From an uncultured Marinicella sp. (GTDB taxonomy: Bacteria; Pseudomonadota; Gammaproteobacteria; Xanthomonadales; Marinicellaceae): DNA of 64,000 nucleotides. A model generated the notes under the pieces. It was not told the origin of the DNA. It did no database searches and saw only the letters and a list, made by a program, of their open reading frames with translations. The DNA lies in assembly GCA_947502595.1 (NCBI GenBank), contig CANNAM010000002.1:1-64000 (forward strand). Direction: 5' to 3'. The stretch's first letter is position 1, and the number at the start of each line of letters is the position of its first letter. Position numbers and translations under genes: made by a program. Positions 17,982 to 27,385 of this stretch are shown here, piece by piece.

Positions 17982-18297
17982 GATGAAATCTCTTAAGATG
18001 GTTATGAATGTAACTTAATTAATCTGATCACAAATAGCAAGCACAAACAACTAAGGAAAAGGCTGTCATTGGATGTTATACCAGTGTTTGATTGGGTTTA
18101 GGTGGCATATTTACCAGGTAATTGATTATCTCAAATAAATTACACCTTCACCAAATTACCCACAATGGCTGCGCTTCATCTCTTTAGGCTATGGTTGGTT
18201 CGATTGATAAGCAATATAAAATAGTTGCAGCATGTAAGGGCTGAGTGCAGCTCAGACCCTTACAACTAAAACCTAAAACCTAAAACCACAGTATCTT
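17982..18297. other. Intergenic region with a long palindrome
   Basis: No gene is seen. TGTAAGGG at 18233-18240 pairs with CCCTTACA at 18257-18264, with extra pairing CTGAG/CTCAG inside. It lies about 35 bases past the stop of the second beta-helix gene and may end its transcript, though no U-run follows. A short CCTAAAA repeat lies beside it. Confidence 0.45.
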
Positions 18298-20022
18298 TTA
18301 GTTAAAATTATCTTTGAAAATCAAATCAAAATCATGGCGTTCAAGACCGCCCAAATCGTATGGACCATTCACATTTGGCACACTGTTGTCGAACGGCCTT
18401 GGTAAGCCATTGGCAGAAACATTAGACAAAACACCCATGAAACTTGAGTCACACCTGTCTACTGGAAACGAAAATTCTTGCAGCCGATAATCACCACCTG
18501 CTTGGTCTTCAAATGCAATGGCAAAAGTGTATGATCTGGGTTGGCCAATCAAGTCACCTGTAGAAGCGGACTCATTGCGATTACAATCGCCTACCGGAAA
18601 TGCGCCAAAAGTAGTCAGTTCAGCTGATGGTAATGTGTTCCCCGCATGCTCAAATATTGACCCTGAAACAAGCACTTCATGTCCATCATTGGAGGTGGTC
18701 GGATAAGACACCTCAATCACCCTTTCCATGTCTTCATTATCAACAAATGTTGTGAACGCAACTTGTGCCGAAGTTTCATCCAAATACAATACTTGTGGCG
18801 CGTTGCTATTTTTGGCTACCACATTACCTACCATGGTAAAACTGCTGTCAAACTCGAATGGCATGTGTCTGGCTCTGATGGCACTGCCAAAATTGGCACT
18901 GTTCTCTTCAATATATGTGCCTTTGATTTCTAGAGTACCACCAAATGTAGCTATTGCACCACCGCCTCCATAAGCTGGCTCGGTACTTGATACAGAATTA
19001 TTTGATACAGTAGAACAACGCACTTCTCTGTGACATTGGGCCCCAGGCTTGGTTCTTCTTATATTCACATGACCTGCAGTCGAACGAATACCACCACCTG
19101 TTATGGTTGCGCTGTTGTTATTTATTAAGGCATCCAACGCTTCCAGTCTTGACCCCCCTGACACAAAAATACCACCACCATTGGCCGCACTGTTGGATGA
19201 CACAAAAGCAGCTCCTGCATTGAATACATTGCTGTTTATATAAACCAATGAATCGTTTGATGCAGCGATACCACCACCTGATTGGCCGGCAGTGTTTAAC
19301 AGAATGCCTTGGAACAAGCCGCCACCGTATTGATAAAATTTACAACCGTTGTTTACGAACACAGCACCACCATTCATTTCGGCATCATTGAATGCCAGTT
19401 GTGATTTCCAAACAGAAACAGATCCTTGTCCATCACAAGCAATGGCACCACCATTTACGGCTGTATTGTTGCTCAGAATACTGTTGCCATATATGCTCAC
19501 CTTAGGAGCTAAAACATTGACATCAGAAGCTGGCTGGATTGCTATCGCGCCACCAACTTGATTGCTGTGGTTATGCAGTAATGAAGTATTGTTCAAGACT
19601 AAATCCCAGCTTCCAGTTAGGCTGAGCACACCGCCATTACTGTTAGAGTTACCGCCACTGATTTCTAAGTTGATCAGACTAAGTCGAGTTAAAGTTGTGG
19701 TGCTGGTGCCTTCAACAACCACAAAAATTGCGCTTGAGCCAGTGCCCGTTAATACTGTCTTGCCTGAAATTGTGGTGTCTGAACATGTGTCATAACCACC
19801 CCTAAGCGTGGTGTTACGATCAGCCAACAGCTCAAGACCGGTTAAGCTGTAATTTTTAGGCACCCTGATTTCCAATAGCTCACTGGTTGGCGCTTGGAAA
19901 CTGGCTGCCGTGATGCTGCTGTAGTCACAACTTGGGTCAGCGCCTACAGTAGCCACAATTGTTGTTCCTGCTTGACTGACAGCAGTCATAAATAATAAAC
20001 CACATAATATAATAATTTGCAT
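18298..20022 (-). CDS. Exported parallel beta-helix protein with C-terminal LIFKDNFN tail
   Basis: I start at ATG 20022 because AGGTGG lies at good spacing before it; the codon further upstream is only GTG. A signal peptide of about 19 residues (ending SQAG) is followed by Cys-containing mature sequence and many beta-helix-type repeats (GGAIAC, NGGAVFVN, GGGIAASN, NGGGIFVSGGS). The end block has ANGLPRPFDNSVP and GPYDLGGLERHD, then the tail LIFKDNFN. It resembles the protein at 3584-4972 in architecture but not in close sequence. A decayed copy of its C-terminal part lies just upstream (20225-20400). It is probably surface-exposed, with unknown function. Confidence 0.8.
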   Translation of the reverse strand: MQIIILCGLLFMTAVSQAGTTIVATVGADPSCDYSSITAASFQAPTSELLEIRVPKNYSLTGLELLADRNTTLRGGYDTCSDTTISGKTVLTGTGSSAIFVVVEGTSTTTLTRLSLINLEISGGNSNSNGGVLSLTGSWDLVLNNTSLLHNHSNQVGGAIAIQPASDVNVLAPKVSIYGNSILSNNTAVNGGAIACDGQGSVSVWKSQLAFNDAEMNGGAVFVNNGCKFYQYGGGLFQGILLNTAGQSGGGIAASNDSLVYINSNVFNAGAAFVSSNSAANGGGIFVSGGSRLEALDALINNNSATITGGGIRSTAGHVNIRRTKPGAQCHREVRCSTVSNNSVSSTEPAYGGGGAIATFGGTLEIKGTYIEENSANFGSAIRARHMPFEFDSSFTMVGNVVAKNSNAPQVLYLDETSAQVAFTTFVDNEDMERVIEVSYPTTSNDGHEVLVSGSIFEHAGNTLPSAELTTFGAFPVGDCNRNESASTGDLIGQPRSYTFAIAFEDQAGGDYRLQEFSFPVDRCDSSFMGVLSNVSANGLPRPFDNSVPNVNGPYDLGGLERHDFDLIFKDNFN

Positions 20023-20224
20023 AATTTCCACCTGAAATAGTTTATTTGTCTGTCATGGCTGATAACGCTTAAGCCACAACTCTTCTTCGTCTTTATACTG
20101 TTTCGCAAATGGACAGAAATTCATGACAACTAAAACACAATGAATTGTAAAAAGGTTCAAGCATACGCTTATGAAATCAGCCTACAACACCGATTTTTTA
20201 AGTGTAGATTGGAGTTCAAAATTT

Positions 20225-20400
20225 GAACTTTATAATCTGCGAAGACTGCTTTCAAAATAGGTACACTGGTATCAAAAGACCTTGGCAAACCATTGGCAGA
20301 GACAACAGAATGAAAGACCCTTCAATCTTGATTCACAGCTGCTAACCAATTACAGATTATGGCGAAAACTTCAACTGAACTTTGCCTTACCAGGCTCTGT
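20225..20400 (-). pseudogene. Decayed 3' fragment of a beta-helix gene paralogous to its neighbour
   Basis: On the minus strand this stretch encodes SANGLPRSFDTSVPILK, matching SANGLPRPFDNSVPNVN in the intact gene at 18298-20022. Just before it, a frameshifted stretch corresponds to CDSSFMGVLSN. No start codon and no long frame remain. It is probably the leftover end of a tandem duplicate. The limits are approximate. Confidence 0.6.
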
Positions 20401-20540
20401 AAAAGCAGTGCCTGGAAGTTTTTTGCTTAGTTAATTACAAATTTTGTGTTACTATGACTTAACTGTATGTTATCTAAAATATTTTTTATTTTCTTAAAAA
20501 CACATTATTAGATGCGATTAAAACAATAAGGGGAATTTTA

Positions 20541-21503
20541 ATGAACAATCGAACCATTGCTTTTTTACTGATCTTAGGCGGTTTAATTTTTACCACACAC
20601 GCTCAAAGCCTTGGGCGTTTTCCTTGTGTGATGCCAGGCTGTCCAGACGGTGTAGACAGTAATCCAGGCATAATAGACATGCTGGCAATAGAACGCAGCA
20701 ATATGCCTGCATCTTTGCTTGGCAAATCATTTTATCACAGTATTCCAAACACCAAAAATGGATCAGGCATAGTGTGTGGCGTCAATGCCATGTGCGCATC
20801 ATTCCCAGTTGCACAATCTGGAGATGTGATGGCATGGATAGGGTTTGATTATCAGGACGAAGATGGGGAGTTATTTATTGCCACCTCAGGCGAAGAGGCC
20901 TTCCAAGTAGATGATACGACTTACGCACTGCCGCTTTGGGAAGAAAAGCATTTCTGGATTACGGTGGATCAGAACAGTGCGCCATTGGCTATTCAACCTA
21001 GATATGCCGCAACTGACATAATAACGGGCTTTGAAGTTTATATAGTCGACTTTTTAGGGTACAAATTACCAGGCGTTGATTATTCAGCATTCCAATTTGA
21101 AATGTCAGTGAGTAGCTTAATTGTTGTTGTTGATCCTGATGAAGGAAGTATAGAAGATTTGTATATAGATTATTACGATGAAAATAATGATTATGTTGAG
21201 TCCATTGATATAAATAATGGGGATCAGATTATGACCTTTTTTCTTGGTTTAGATAAAATCTCTCCCGATACAGTCACATTTTTTTCGATTGAAGACCCCG
21301 TTACTGTAACCCAAACACCAGAGCTATTTTATGAAGAATGGTATCCCGGCACCACCTTCCCTTGCACTTATTGCGGTGTTTTGGATTTATCACAGGTTCA
21401 GTTCAAATACATATTTGAATCTATTGAAAGCTTCCCAAGAATAAACTATACAGATCCCTTACCTATTATTGATGAGATAATTTTCAGAAATAACTTTGAA
21501 TAG
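20541..21503 (+). CDS. Exported protein of unknown function with C-terminal IIFRNNFE tail
   Basis: A strong GGGGAAT ribosome-binding site precedes the ATG. The 320-residue product has a signal peptide (about 1-21, ending HAQS), a Cys-rich mature start (FPCVMPGCPDG) and a beta-rich acidic body. Further Cys pairs (CGVNAMC and TFPCTYCGV) could form disulfides. It ends IIFRNNFE, the shared tail. The body matches no family I know. The stop is followed after 26 bases by an apolipoprotein N-acyltransferase-like gene on the same strand, so the two are probably cotranscribed. Confidence 0.75.
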   Translation: MNNRTIAFLLILGGLIFTTHAQSLGRFPCVMPGCPDGVDSNPGIIDMLAIERSNMPASLLGKSFYHSIPNTKNGSGIVCGVNAMCASFPVAQSGDVMAWIGFDYQDEDGELFIATSGEEAFQVDDTTYALPLWEEKHFWITVDQNSAPLAIQPRYAATDIITGFEVYIVDFLGYKLPGVDYSAFQFEMSVSSLIVVVDPDEGSIEDLYIDYYDENNDYVESIDINNGDQIMTFFLGLDKISPDTVTFFSIEDPVTVTQTPELFYEEWYPGTTFPCTYCGVLDLSQVQFKYIFESIESFPRINYTDPLPIIDEIIFRNNFE

Positions 21504-21529
21504 CCCAGCGCAGTTAATAACAATTTAAA

Positions 21530-23068
21530 TTGAATTTACTTCGACTGTTTGCATCTGGACTTTCTGGATTACTCTATATACTGTCATTTCCATCTAACCC
21601 ATATCCATTACTGGTATGGGTTTGTTTGGTGCCCTGGCTCTTAGTTTTAGAAACAAGCAGCCGGTGGAACTGCATAATAAACAGTTGTTTTATGGCAGCA
21701 TTGGCCTACTTGGTTTACCTGTGGTCACCCTTCTATGTTTCTACAACAGCCATCACCACTTCTGATTCGTTTGCGGCTTTATTAACTTTTATCTTTCTTT
21801 TTCTCTATGTATTGCCGTTTGTTTTGTTTGGGGTAATTTACCCATGGTTCCGCAACAACACCATAGCAAATAGAATTTATTTAAGCTCATTGTTAACCAC
21901 TTTTACTGTTTTAATCTCAAATCTTTTTACCCACAATTTAGCCTTTCATTTGTATGACAATCCGCTGGTTATTCAGATTGTTGATATAAGCGGTGTTTCT
22001 TTATTATTTTGGGTAATTGTATTTGTTAATTTGTCTTTGAGCCATGCAATACATAACATGTGGATATACAAAAACAGATTAAAATTGCTCCCTAAACAAT
22101 TCTATTTCGGCTTAATGGGTTTAATGACAGCTGGGATTGCGGTGCTCGGATACGGCTATTACCAATTAAATATTAACAACATCAATCAGCAAGACAATAT
22201 AAGTGTCGCCAGTGTTCAAGCAAACTTAGGCAGCCGGTTGAGTCCGCTAGCCATTGTAAGGGACAGCAAACAAGGACAGGCATTGTCTTATATAGAAATG
22301 ACTCGAGAACTTATGCAAGAACATAAGCTAATTGACCTCATTGTGTGGCCGGAAAATGGCATGCCGGTTGATTGTAATAATACTTACATAAAAAATAAAA
22401 TCAGCCTTTTTGTTAAAGAAATTAAAACACCATTAATTTATCAATGCAATGAGTGTAAAGTCAGTGACGGCAGCTCTCAGTGTTACAATCAATCGAGGTT
22501 TCTTGATCCTGATGGTGAATTGGTTAATCAGTACAATAAACACAATTTATTTCCACTTGTTGAACATATACCAAAGAAATTTTCCTATGAATTTATAGTT
22601 GATAAATTGAAAATTACTGAAGACTATATGGTAGGCAAAAAAGTGAGTTTATTTGAGAGTACTAAGGCGAGAATAATCCCATCAATATGTTTTGATGCGC
22701 ATTCAATTGACCTGATATTAGCGGGTATAGAACTGGGTGGAAATCTATTGGTGATACAATCTAATAATCGAATTTTCAAACAGTCTTTTATTGGTTTGTT
22801 TGATTTATCAATCAATGTCATGAACTCTGTTTCATTACGAATGCCAACAGTTAAAGTCAATAATTCAGGCTATGGGGCTTTTATTTCAGAGTCTGGAATG
22901 GTTCTTGACGGTTCTATAACACCAGTTTATCAAAAAACCAGCTCAACTCATGTTCTTAACCTCAACAGTCGTTACTCGGTCTTTCGATCTATTGGTGACT
23001 GGTTTATTTATTTGAGTGGTATCATATCTATCTGTGGATTCATTTACAAAAACAAACTCAAGGCCTAA
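21530..23068 (+). CDS. Apolipoprotein N-acyltransferase (Lnt)-like membrane enzyme
   Basis: The 512-residue protein has about six N-terminal membrane helices, then a nitrilase-type periplasmic domain and a final helix, as in Lnt. All three catalytic residues are visible: Glu in VWPENGMP, Lys in YNKHNLFP and Cys in IPSICFDAH. Lnt adds the third acyl chain to lipoproteins. The start is a TTG at 21530; any later ATG would remove the first helix. It follows the gene for an I-F-x-x-x-F-E-tailed protein by 26 bases and is not beside the usual housekeeping partners of lnt (ybeX/corC), so it may be an extra, specialised paralog. Confidence 0.8.
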   Translation: MNLLRLFASGLSGLLYILSFPSNPYPLLVWVCLVPWLLVLETSSRWNCIINSCFMAALAYLVYLWSPFYVSTTAITTSDSFAALLTFIFLFLYVLPFVLFGVIYPWFRNNTIANRIYLSSLLTTFTVLISNLFTHNLAFHLYDNPLVIQIVDISGVSLLFWVIVFVNLSLSHAIHNMWIYKNRLKLLPKQFYFGLMGLMTAGIAVLGYGYYQLNINNINQQDNISVASVQANLGSRLSPLAIVRDSKQGQALSYIEMTRELMQEHKLIDLIVWPENGMPVDCNNTYIKNKISLFVKEIKTPLIYQCNECKVSDGSSQCYNQSRFLDPDGELVNQYNKHNLFPLVEHIPKKFSYEFIVDKLKITEDYMVGKKVSLFESTKARIIPSICFDAHSIDLILAGIELGGNLLVIQSNNRIFKQSFIGLFDLSINVMNSVSLRMPTVKVNNSGYGAFISESGMVLDGSITPVYQKTSSTHVLNLNSRYSVFRSIGDWFIYLSGIISICGFIYKNKLKA

Positions 23069-23227
23069 CGGTGATTTAATCTTTTATTCGTCAGCCAAAG
23101 TAACAATGGAACTTTCAATCAGCAAATCTTTTTAATTAATCGAGTTATATCTCAAAAAATTCGCGGAATACTCAGACTAATTTAACCTTAATTTGAGTGG
23201 TCTAAAAGAGCATACAAACGAGGAACT

Positions 23228-23503
23228 ATGTCTAATTTGGTTGAACGCAAAACACTCTCAGAGCTCGAGGCAATGCACACTGGTACATTAATGAATCGGC
23301 GAAAAGCGCTACTCAAATGTGATGAGACACCTGAATTGTCAAGACAAAATAAACCACCGAGCACTGATAAAATTGAATTCAAAAACACCGCTGAATGGCA
23401 GCAAGCCTATCAAGAATTAAAAGCAGTCTTAAGCACCCGAGAAAACATTCCCAACAAACAACAACGCAAAGCCATTAGACAAGCCAAAGCCAAACGAAAG
23501 TAA
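23228..23503 (+). CDS. Small basic hypothetical protein
   Basis: The 91-residue protein is hydrophilic and helical and ends in a strongly basic segment (KQQRKAIRQAKAKRK). The start ATG follows GAGGAACT, a good ribosome-binding site (GAGG), which supports it being translated. The middle contains ALLKCDETPELSRQNKPP. No family is recognised. The basic tail suggests nucleic-acid or ribosome contact, but that is a guess. Confidence 0.6.
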   Translation: MSNLVERKTLSELEAMHTGTLMNRRKALLKCDETPELSRQNKPPSTDKIEFKNTAEWQQAYQELKAVLSTRENIPNKQQRKAIRQAKAKRK

Positions 23504-23626
23504 CTGTCTGGAAAAGTTTTTATTCTGAAAACCCAGTACTCGATAAAATTATGGTGGCTAAAAAAACCTCCACATATGCTGAAACCTGTGATTTATAATT
23601 AATTCTGAATTATCAATGAGTGAGTT

Positions 23627-24223
23627 ATGGGCAAAAATAGATTAGAAGCATTCAGTGATGGCGTACTGGCAATCATCATCACTATTATGGTGCTTGAATT
23701 AAAAATACCAGTTGGCTCTGAAATAGACACCTTGGTTGCCATGTTACCCAGTTTCCTGAGTTACGTGCTGAGTTTTGTCTATGTTGGCATTTACTGGAAC
23801 AACCACCACCATTTGATACATGCCGCTGGTCAAGTTTCAGGCAGTGTCCTTTGGTCTAATCTTAATTTGCTGTTTTGGCTTTCACTGTTCCCTTTCTCTA
23901 CCGCTTGGATGGGCACCAACCATTTTGAACCATTGCCTACAGCTGTTTATGGATTTGTGTTGTTTATGGCAGCAATTTCTTACCACCTGCTGCAACGATG
24001 TATCATGGCTACAGATGGCTGCAGCTCAGTGCTGCGCAAGGCCATTGGCTCGGACTGGAAAGGCAAGCTCTCACCCGTACTTTATTTGACCGCAATTGGC
24101 TTGTCATTTGTATTTCACTGGGCCGCACAGTTCATTTATGTCGCAGTGGCACTGATGTGGCTGGTACCAGATAAACGAATAGAGCGGGCAATGCAATCAA
24201 GCCAAACTCACACTGATCTTTAG
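23627..24223 (+). CDS. TMEM175/DUF1211 family membrane protein (potassium-channel-like)
   Basis: The protein opens with RLEAFSDGVLAIIITIMVLE, the family signature in the first helix (RxxxFSDG). Five more hydrophobic segments follow, giving the six-helix bacterial form of about 200 residues. Bacterial members form tetrameric potassium-permeable channels in studied cases. The gene stands alone between two unrelated genes. I have not checked every pore-lining residue, so the channel function is inferred from the family. Confidence 0.88.
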   Translation: MGKNRLEAFSDGVLAIIITIMVLELKIPVGSEIDTLVAMLPSFLSYVLSFVYVGIYWNNHHHLIHAAGQVSGSVLWSNLNLLFWLSLFPFSTAWMGTNHFEPLPTAVYGFVLFMAAISYHLLQRCIMATDGCSSVLRKAIGSDWKGKLSPVLYLTAIGLSFVFHWAAQFIYVAVALMWLVPDKRIERAMQSSQTHTDL

Positions 24224-24363
24224 CTACCAATAACTTCATTGGTGCTGAAACAAGACCTCAAAAATGGGTTTAACGGTATTGATCAAACACTTCTGGCAGT
24301 GATTCAGCAATTGGATAAAATATTAATCCATGATTACTACTTGGCATGCTGTATATTGTTGCT

Positions 24364-25014
24364 ATGAAAAAGATTTGCTCACTGTTGATACTCAGTTGCT
24401 TTGCTGGTGTGGCTATGGCTTGGGAGTTAGAGAAGGATAAGGACGACATTCGCTTGTATTCATTGCAACAACCTGGCCATAAATTAAAACACTTTAAAGC
24501 CGAAACCCGCATTGAAAAAGATGCTGATACCATCTTAGCCGCTCTGCAAGACACTGCAGCCTGTGCTGAATGGGTGTATAACTGTGTATCTAATAAAATG
24601 GTAGGTATGAATGATGTTTCTGAACGTATTTACCACACCATTATTCATTCACCTTTGTGGTTCAAGGATCGCGACTTTTACCTGCAGTCCAAAGTGCTCT
24701 ATGATCCAGATAAGAAGTTGTTTACCATCACCCTAGCAGCTAAACCAAACCATGGCAAATCAAACAAAGGCATGGTGAGGGTAACTCAAGTAGCAATGAT
24801 ATGGCGGTTACAGTCCTTAGCCGAAGGTGTGACGGCAGTTTCTTACCAAGTGTATATTGACCCAAAAATACCGCTTAAACCCATCAACCATTCAATGATA
24901 AAAAAATCTGTTTTTCAAACCATGCGAGGCTTGAAGCGGGTAGTTGAAAAGCCCATTTATGCTGAAACCAAATACTCTGAATCCGAACTTGAGATGTTGA
25001 TTGAAGCCCATTGA
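24364..25014 (+). CDS. START-domain lipid-binding protein, exported
   Basis: I start at ATG 24364, which gives a standard signal peptide (MKKICSLLILSCFAGVAMA). An earlier ATG at 24346 would add six residues, and neither has a strong ribosome-binding site. The mature part of about 197 residues is a START/SRPBCC fold: WELEKDKDDIRLYS, DTAACAEWVYNC, SPLWFKDRDFYL and a long C-terminal helix (MIKKSVFQTMRGLKRVVE). Proteins of this kind bind hydrophobic ligands in the periplasm. A perfect 11-base inverted repeat overlaps the stop codon. Confidence 0.85.
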   Translation: MKKICSLLILSCFAGVAMAWELEKDKDDIRLYSLQQPGHKLKHFKAETRIEKDADTILAALQDTAACAEWVYNCVSNKMVGMNDVSERIYHTIIHSPLWFKDRDFYLQSKVLYDPDKKLFTITLAAKPNHGKSNKGMVRVTQVAMIWRLQSLAEGVTAVSYQVYIDPKIPLKPINHSMIKKSVFQTMRGLKRVVEKPIYAETKYSESELEMLIEAH

Positions 25015-25042
25015 GACAGTCAAAAATTTGTCTGTCTCAATG
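25009..25042. terminator. Inverted repeat between convergent START and amidase genes
   Basis: CATTGAGACAG at 25009-25019 pairs perfectly with CTGTCTCAATG at 25032-25042 around a 12-base AT-rich loop. It overlaps the START-gene stop codon and lies just past the convergent amidase stop. Its position fits a bidirectional terminator, although the U-tract is weak on both sides. Confidence 0.5.
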
Positions 25043-25053
25043 AATGAATTAAT

Positions 25054-26922
25054 TCAATTTCCAGCCCGGTACTGCACATCATCAATGTACATATTAACTA
25101 CATAGCTGGTTTGGGCCCTGAAAAACCATATCGCATCCAAGCTCACTTGACTGCTTAGTACCCCGTTACCGTTGTACCATGGGTTCCATTGTGAAGCGTT
25201 ATCTAGGTTCCATTCTACATAGGTCCATTGGTTGGCATTCAAAGCAATTTTATCCGAACGCTCAGTGCCATCATTGTCATCCACACTGACGGCTACTTGC
25301 ATGCCACTGCCAGCAGCCAAAACCCAAAACCCAATGCGCCCACCAGCTTTTTGCAATTTAGGGTTATTGCTGCTTGAACCTGAAGCAGAAAGAAAACGCA
25401 CCGACCAGCTTGATGAGGTGTTGGGGTTGTCACGTAACTGAATGTGTTCGCTGTAAGCGCCCGAACGCTTAACTTGACTGGTTCGCTGTGCAAATGACGC
25501 CGAGGAGATACCTGTGGTGCTGCCCGAATAGGTGGGCGTGGTATTGAATCGACCTTCACTTTGTTCAAAGTTATCCAGCATGATATTACTGGCAGTCCCA
25601 CCACCGTTGATTAATTGATGGTATCTGGACCAATCCCAGTTGATGCCTGGATCGGTGTGGTTCTGACCACTGAAATGTTGGTGTCCTTTGACCTTGATTG
25701 CCGATGACAAAACCACAACGCCACTGTGCGCTGAGCCACTGTAGGTGGAGGCACAGTTGATGTTGTAGGCTTGACAAAAGTGTTTGGTCAGGTTGGCTGA
25801 GGCATTGTACATAGCAGTGGTGTACCAAGCGGCATTATTGACAAAACCCTCGTGCTCAATACCTAAAGTTGCGCTGTTGTGGATACCTATGTGATGGGCC
25901 CGTCGGTACTCTCGTACCATTTGAGTCACTTGACCATCAGAACTTCTGATCACATAGTGGGCGCTGACACTGTAAGGGTTATTTTGAAACCAATTTAAGG
26001 TGCCTGCATAACTGCCTTGGGTGGTATGAACTGCCACCGCACTGATCGAAGCTGAACGCGTTCCATGATAAGGTGATGCAATCCAATTGGCTGCTGGGTA
26101 ATCTGGAGACGCTGCTTTATTCTCTGTTACTGTAAGCTGGTAGGTTTCGTCAATTGGGTCAACCACCAAACTAGGCACCGTAACAGTACCTTGCTTTTGG
26201 TTCAACCTGACTGCTGGCGCTTTGAGTATACCCAACATATCAGCACTGAAAGCTTCGGTCCATTGGATGTTCTTATCCAAAATAAAAACACCGTGGTCAT
26301 CATGACCTTTATCTAACACCAATAGCATGTCATAGAACTGACTGGCAGCAATGAACTCGCCCACCTGATTGGTTTTTGTATTTTTAGGACTGCCCAACAT
26401 CATGTCGGTTACAGCTGCCATGTCTTCCAGTTCAGGTTGTTTGCTGCCGGTCTTCTTGATGTAATGAGCGATCAATGCAGCTGTTGCTAAGATGTTCACT
26501 TCAGTAGAGTTTCTGACCTCAGCTGGTGAAACACCCAACAATTTAGCTGCGGTTGTAACTTGGTCAAGGTAATTAAAATCACCTTGATGCAAACCCATGA
26601 TACCAACTGTTTGCGGCCTTTCTTGGTGACCCTCAAGCGCCTTATTTGTAGGCACCTGATGCTGCCAACGGGTATTCACAAAAGCCATTGCCTCCAGATA
26701 GCCCGAAGGGATTTCAGGGTAAAGCTGATAAGCACTGGCAAAATAATCCAAATGCTCTATTTCGTTACTTGCTGCATTGATTGTGGCACTTGCCATAAAC
26801 ATAAAGACAGCAGTTAACCACATATATCTGGTGTTGTTAATTATCCGTTGAGTTGGATTTTTGACTTGAAAAACCAATTCATCCTGTTGATCACTGCTGA
26901 TCGTTGAGTGATGATAATTCAT
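25054..26922 (-). CDS. Multidomain N-acetylmuramoyl-L-alanine amidase
   Basis: ATG 26922 follows AGGAG at good spacing. About 32 cytoplasmic residues precede a hydrophobic segment (MWLTAVFMFMASATINA), a signal anchor or unusually long signal. Residues about 60-200 resemble a lytic-transglycosylase-like helical domain (IPSGYLEAMAFVNTRW, VGIMGLHQGDFNY). The central amidase_2/AmpD-type domain has AVHTTQGS, LGIEHEGF and QNHTDPG, which give the zinc and catalytic residues. A C-terminal beta-sandwich (IMLDNFEQSEGRF to MYIDDVQYR), like a carbohydrate-binding module, ends the 622-residue protein. It probably cleaves or remodels peptidoglycan outside the cell membrane. Confidence 0.85.
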   Translation of the reverse strand: MNYHHSTISSDQQDELVFQVKNPTQRIINNTRYMWLTAVFMFMASATINAASNEIEHLDYFASAYQLYPEIPSGYLEAMAFVNTRWQHQVPTNKALEGHQERPQTVGIMGLHQGDFNYLDQVTTAAKLLGVSPAEVRNSTEVNILATAALIAHYIKKTGSKQPELEDMAAVTDMMLGSPKNTKTNQVGEFIAASQFYDMLLVLDKGHDDHGVFILDKNIQWTEAFSADMLGILKAPAVRLNQKQGTVTVPSLVVDPIDETYQLTVTENKAASPDYPAANWIASPYHGTRSASISAVAVHTTQGSYAGTLNWFQNNPYSVSAHYVIRSSDGQVTQMVREYRRAHHIGIHNSATLGIEHEGFVNNAAWYTTAMYNASANLTKHFCQAYNINCASTYSGSAHSGVVVLSSAIKVKGHQHFSGQNHTDPGINWDWSRYHQLINGGGTASNIMLDNFEQSEGRFNTTPTYSGSTTGISSASFAQRTSQVKRSGAYSEHIQLRDNPNTSSSWSVRFLSASGSSSNNPKLQKAGGRIGFWVLAAGSGMQVAVSVDDNDGTERSDKIALNANQWTYVEWNLDNASQWNPWYNGNGVLSSQVSLDAIWFFRAQTSYVVNMYIDDVQYRAGN

Positions 26923-27385
26923 AATTTCTCCTCTTTTATAGGTATTTATAATTTACGTTTTTACTAAAATCACTGCTGGAGCCAAGCAGCTTGTTTTCTG
27001 CTGACCCAAAACATGAAAATAAAATCGCCAAATTACTTTAAGGTATAAAGGATGGACAAATACTGGACTGGTTCACATAATTATTGTGTGTAATTGTAGA
27101 AAATTCAGGTAATTTATTCTTACCTATGCCGGCCATTAAGTTTCTGAGTTTTGTACTGAATACACACCTTACCAGGCAATTGATTTATAAAATTAGCCAG
27201 TTTTGACGGTTAAATCAGCAGGAAAAATGAAATAATTAGTTGGATTTAAAGTGACTTATCTGATTTCTATTTTCTTTTTGCTGCGCTTCAGTTTAAATAG
27301 TCAGTAATTAGGAGCTTGGTTTTAATTCACAGTTACAGTAAAAAATCGGCTTCAATAGCTGACTGAACGAACTTGGAGCCCTTTT
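26923..27385. other. Intergenic region with no recognised feature
   Basis: This stretch lies between the divergent amidase and ATP-grasp genes, so it should hold both promoters. I see no gene and no clear operator. Only the amidase ribosome-binding site at its left edge and the GGAG before the GTG start at its right edge can be assigned. Confidence 0.4.
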
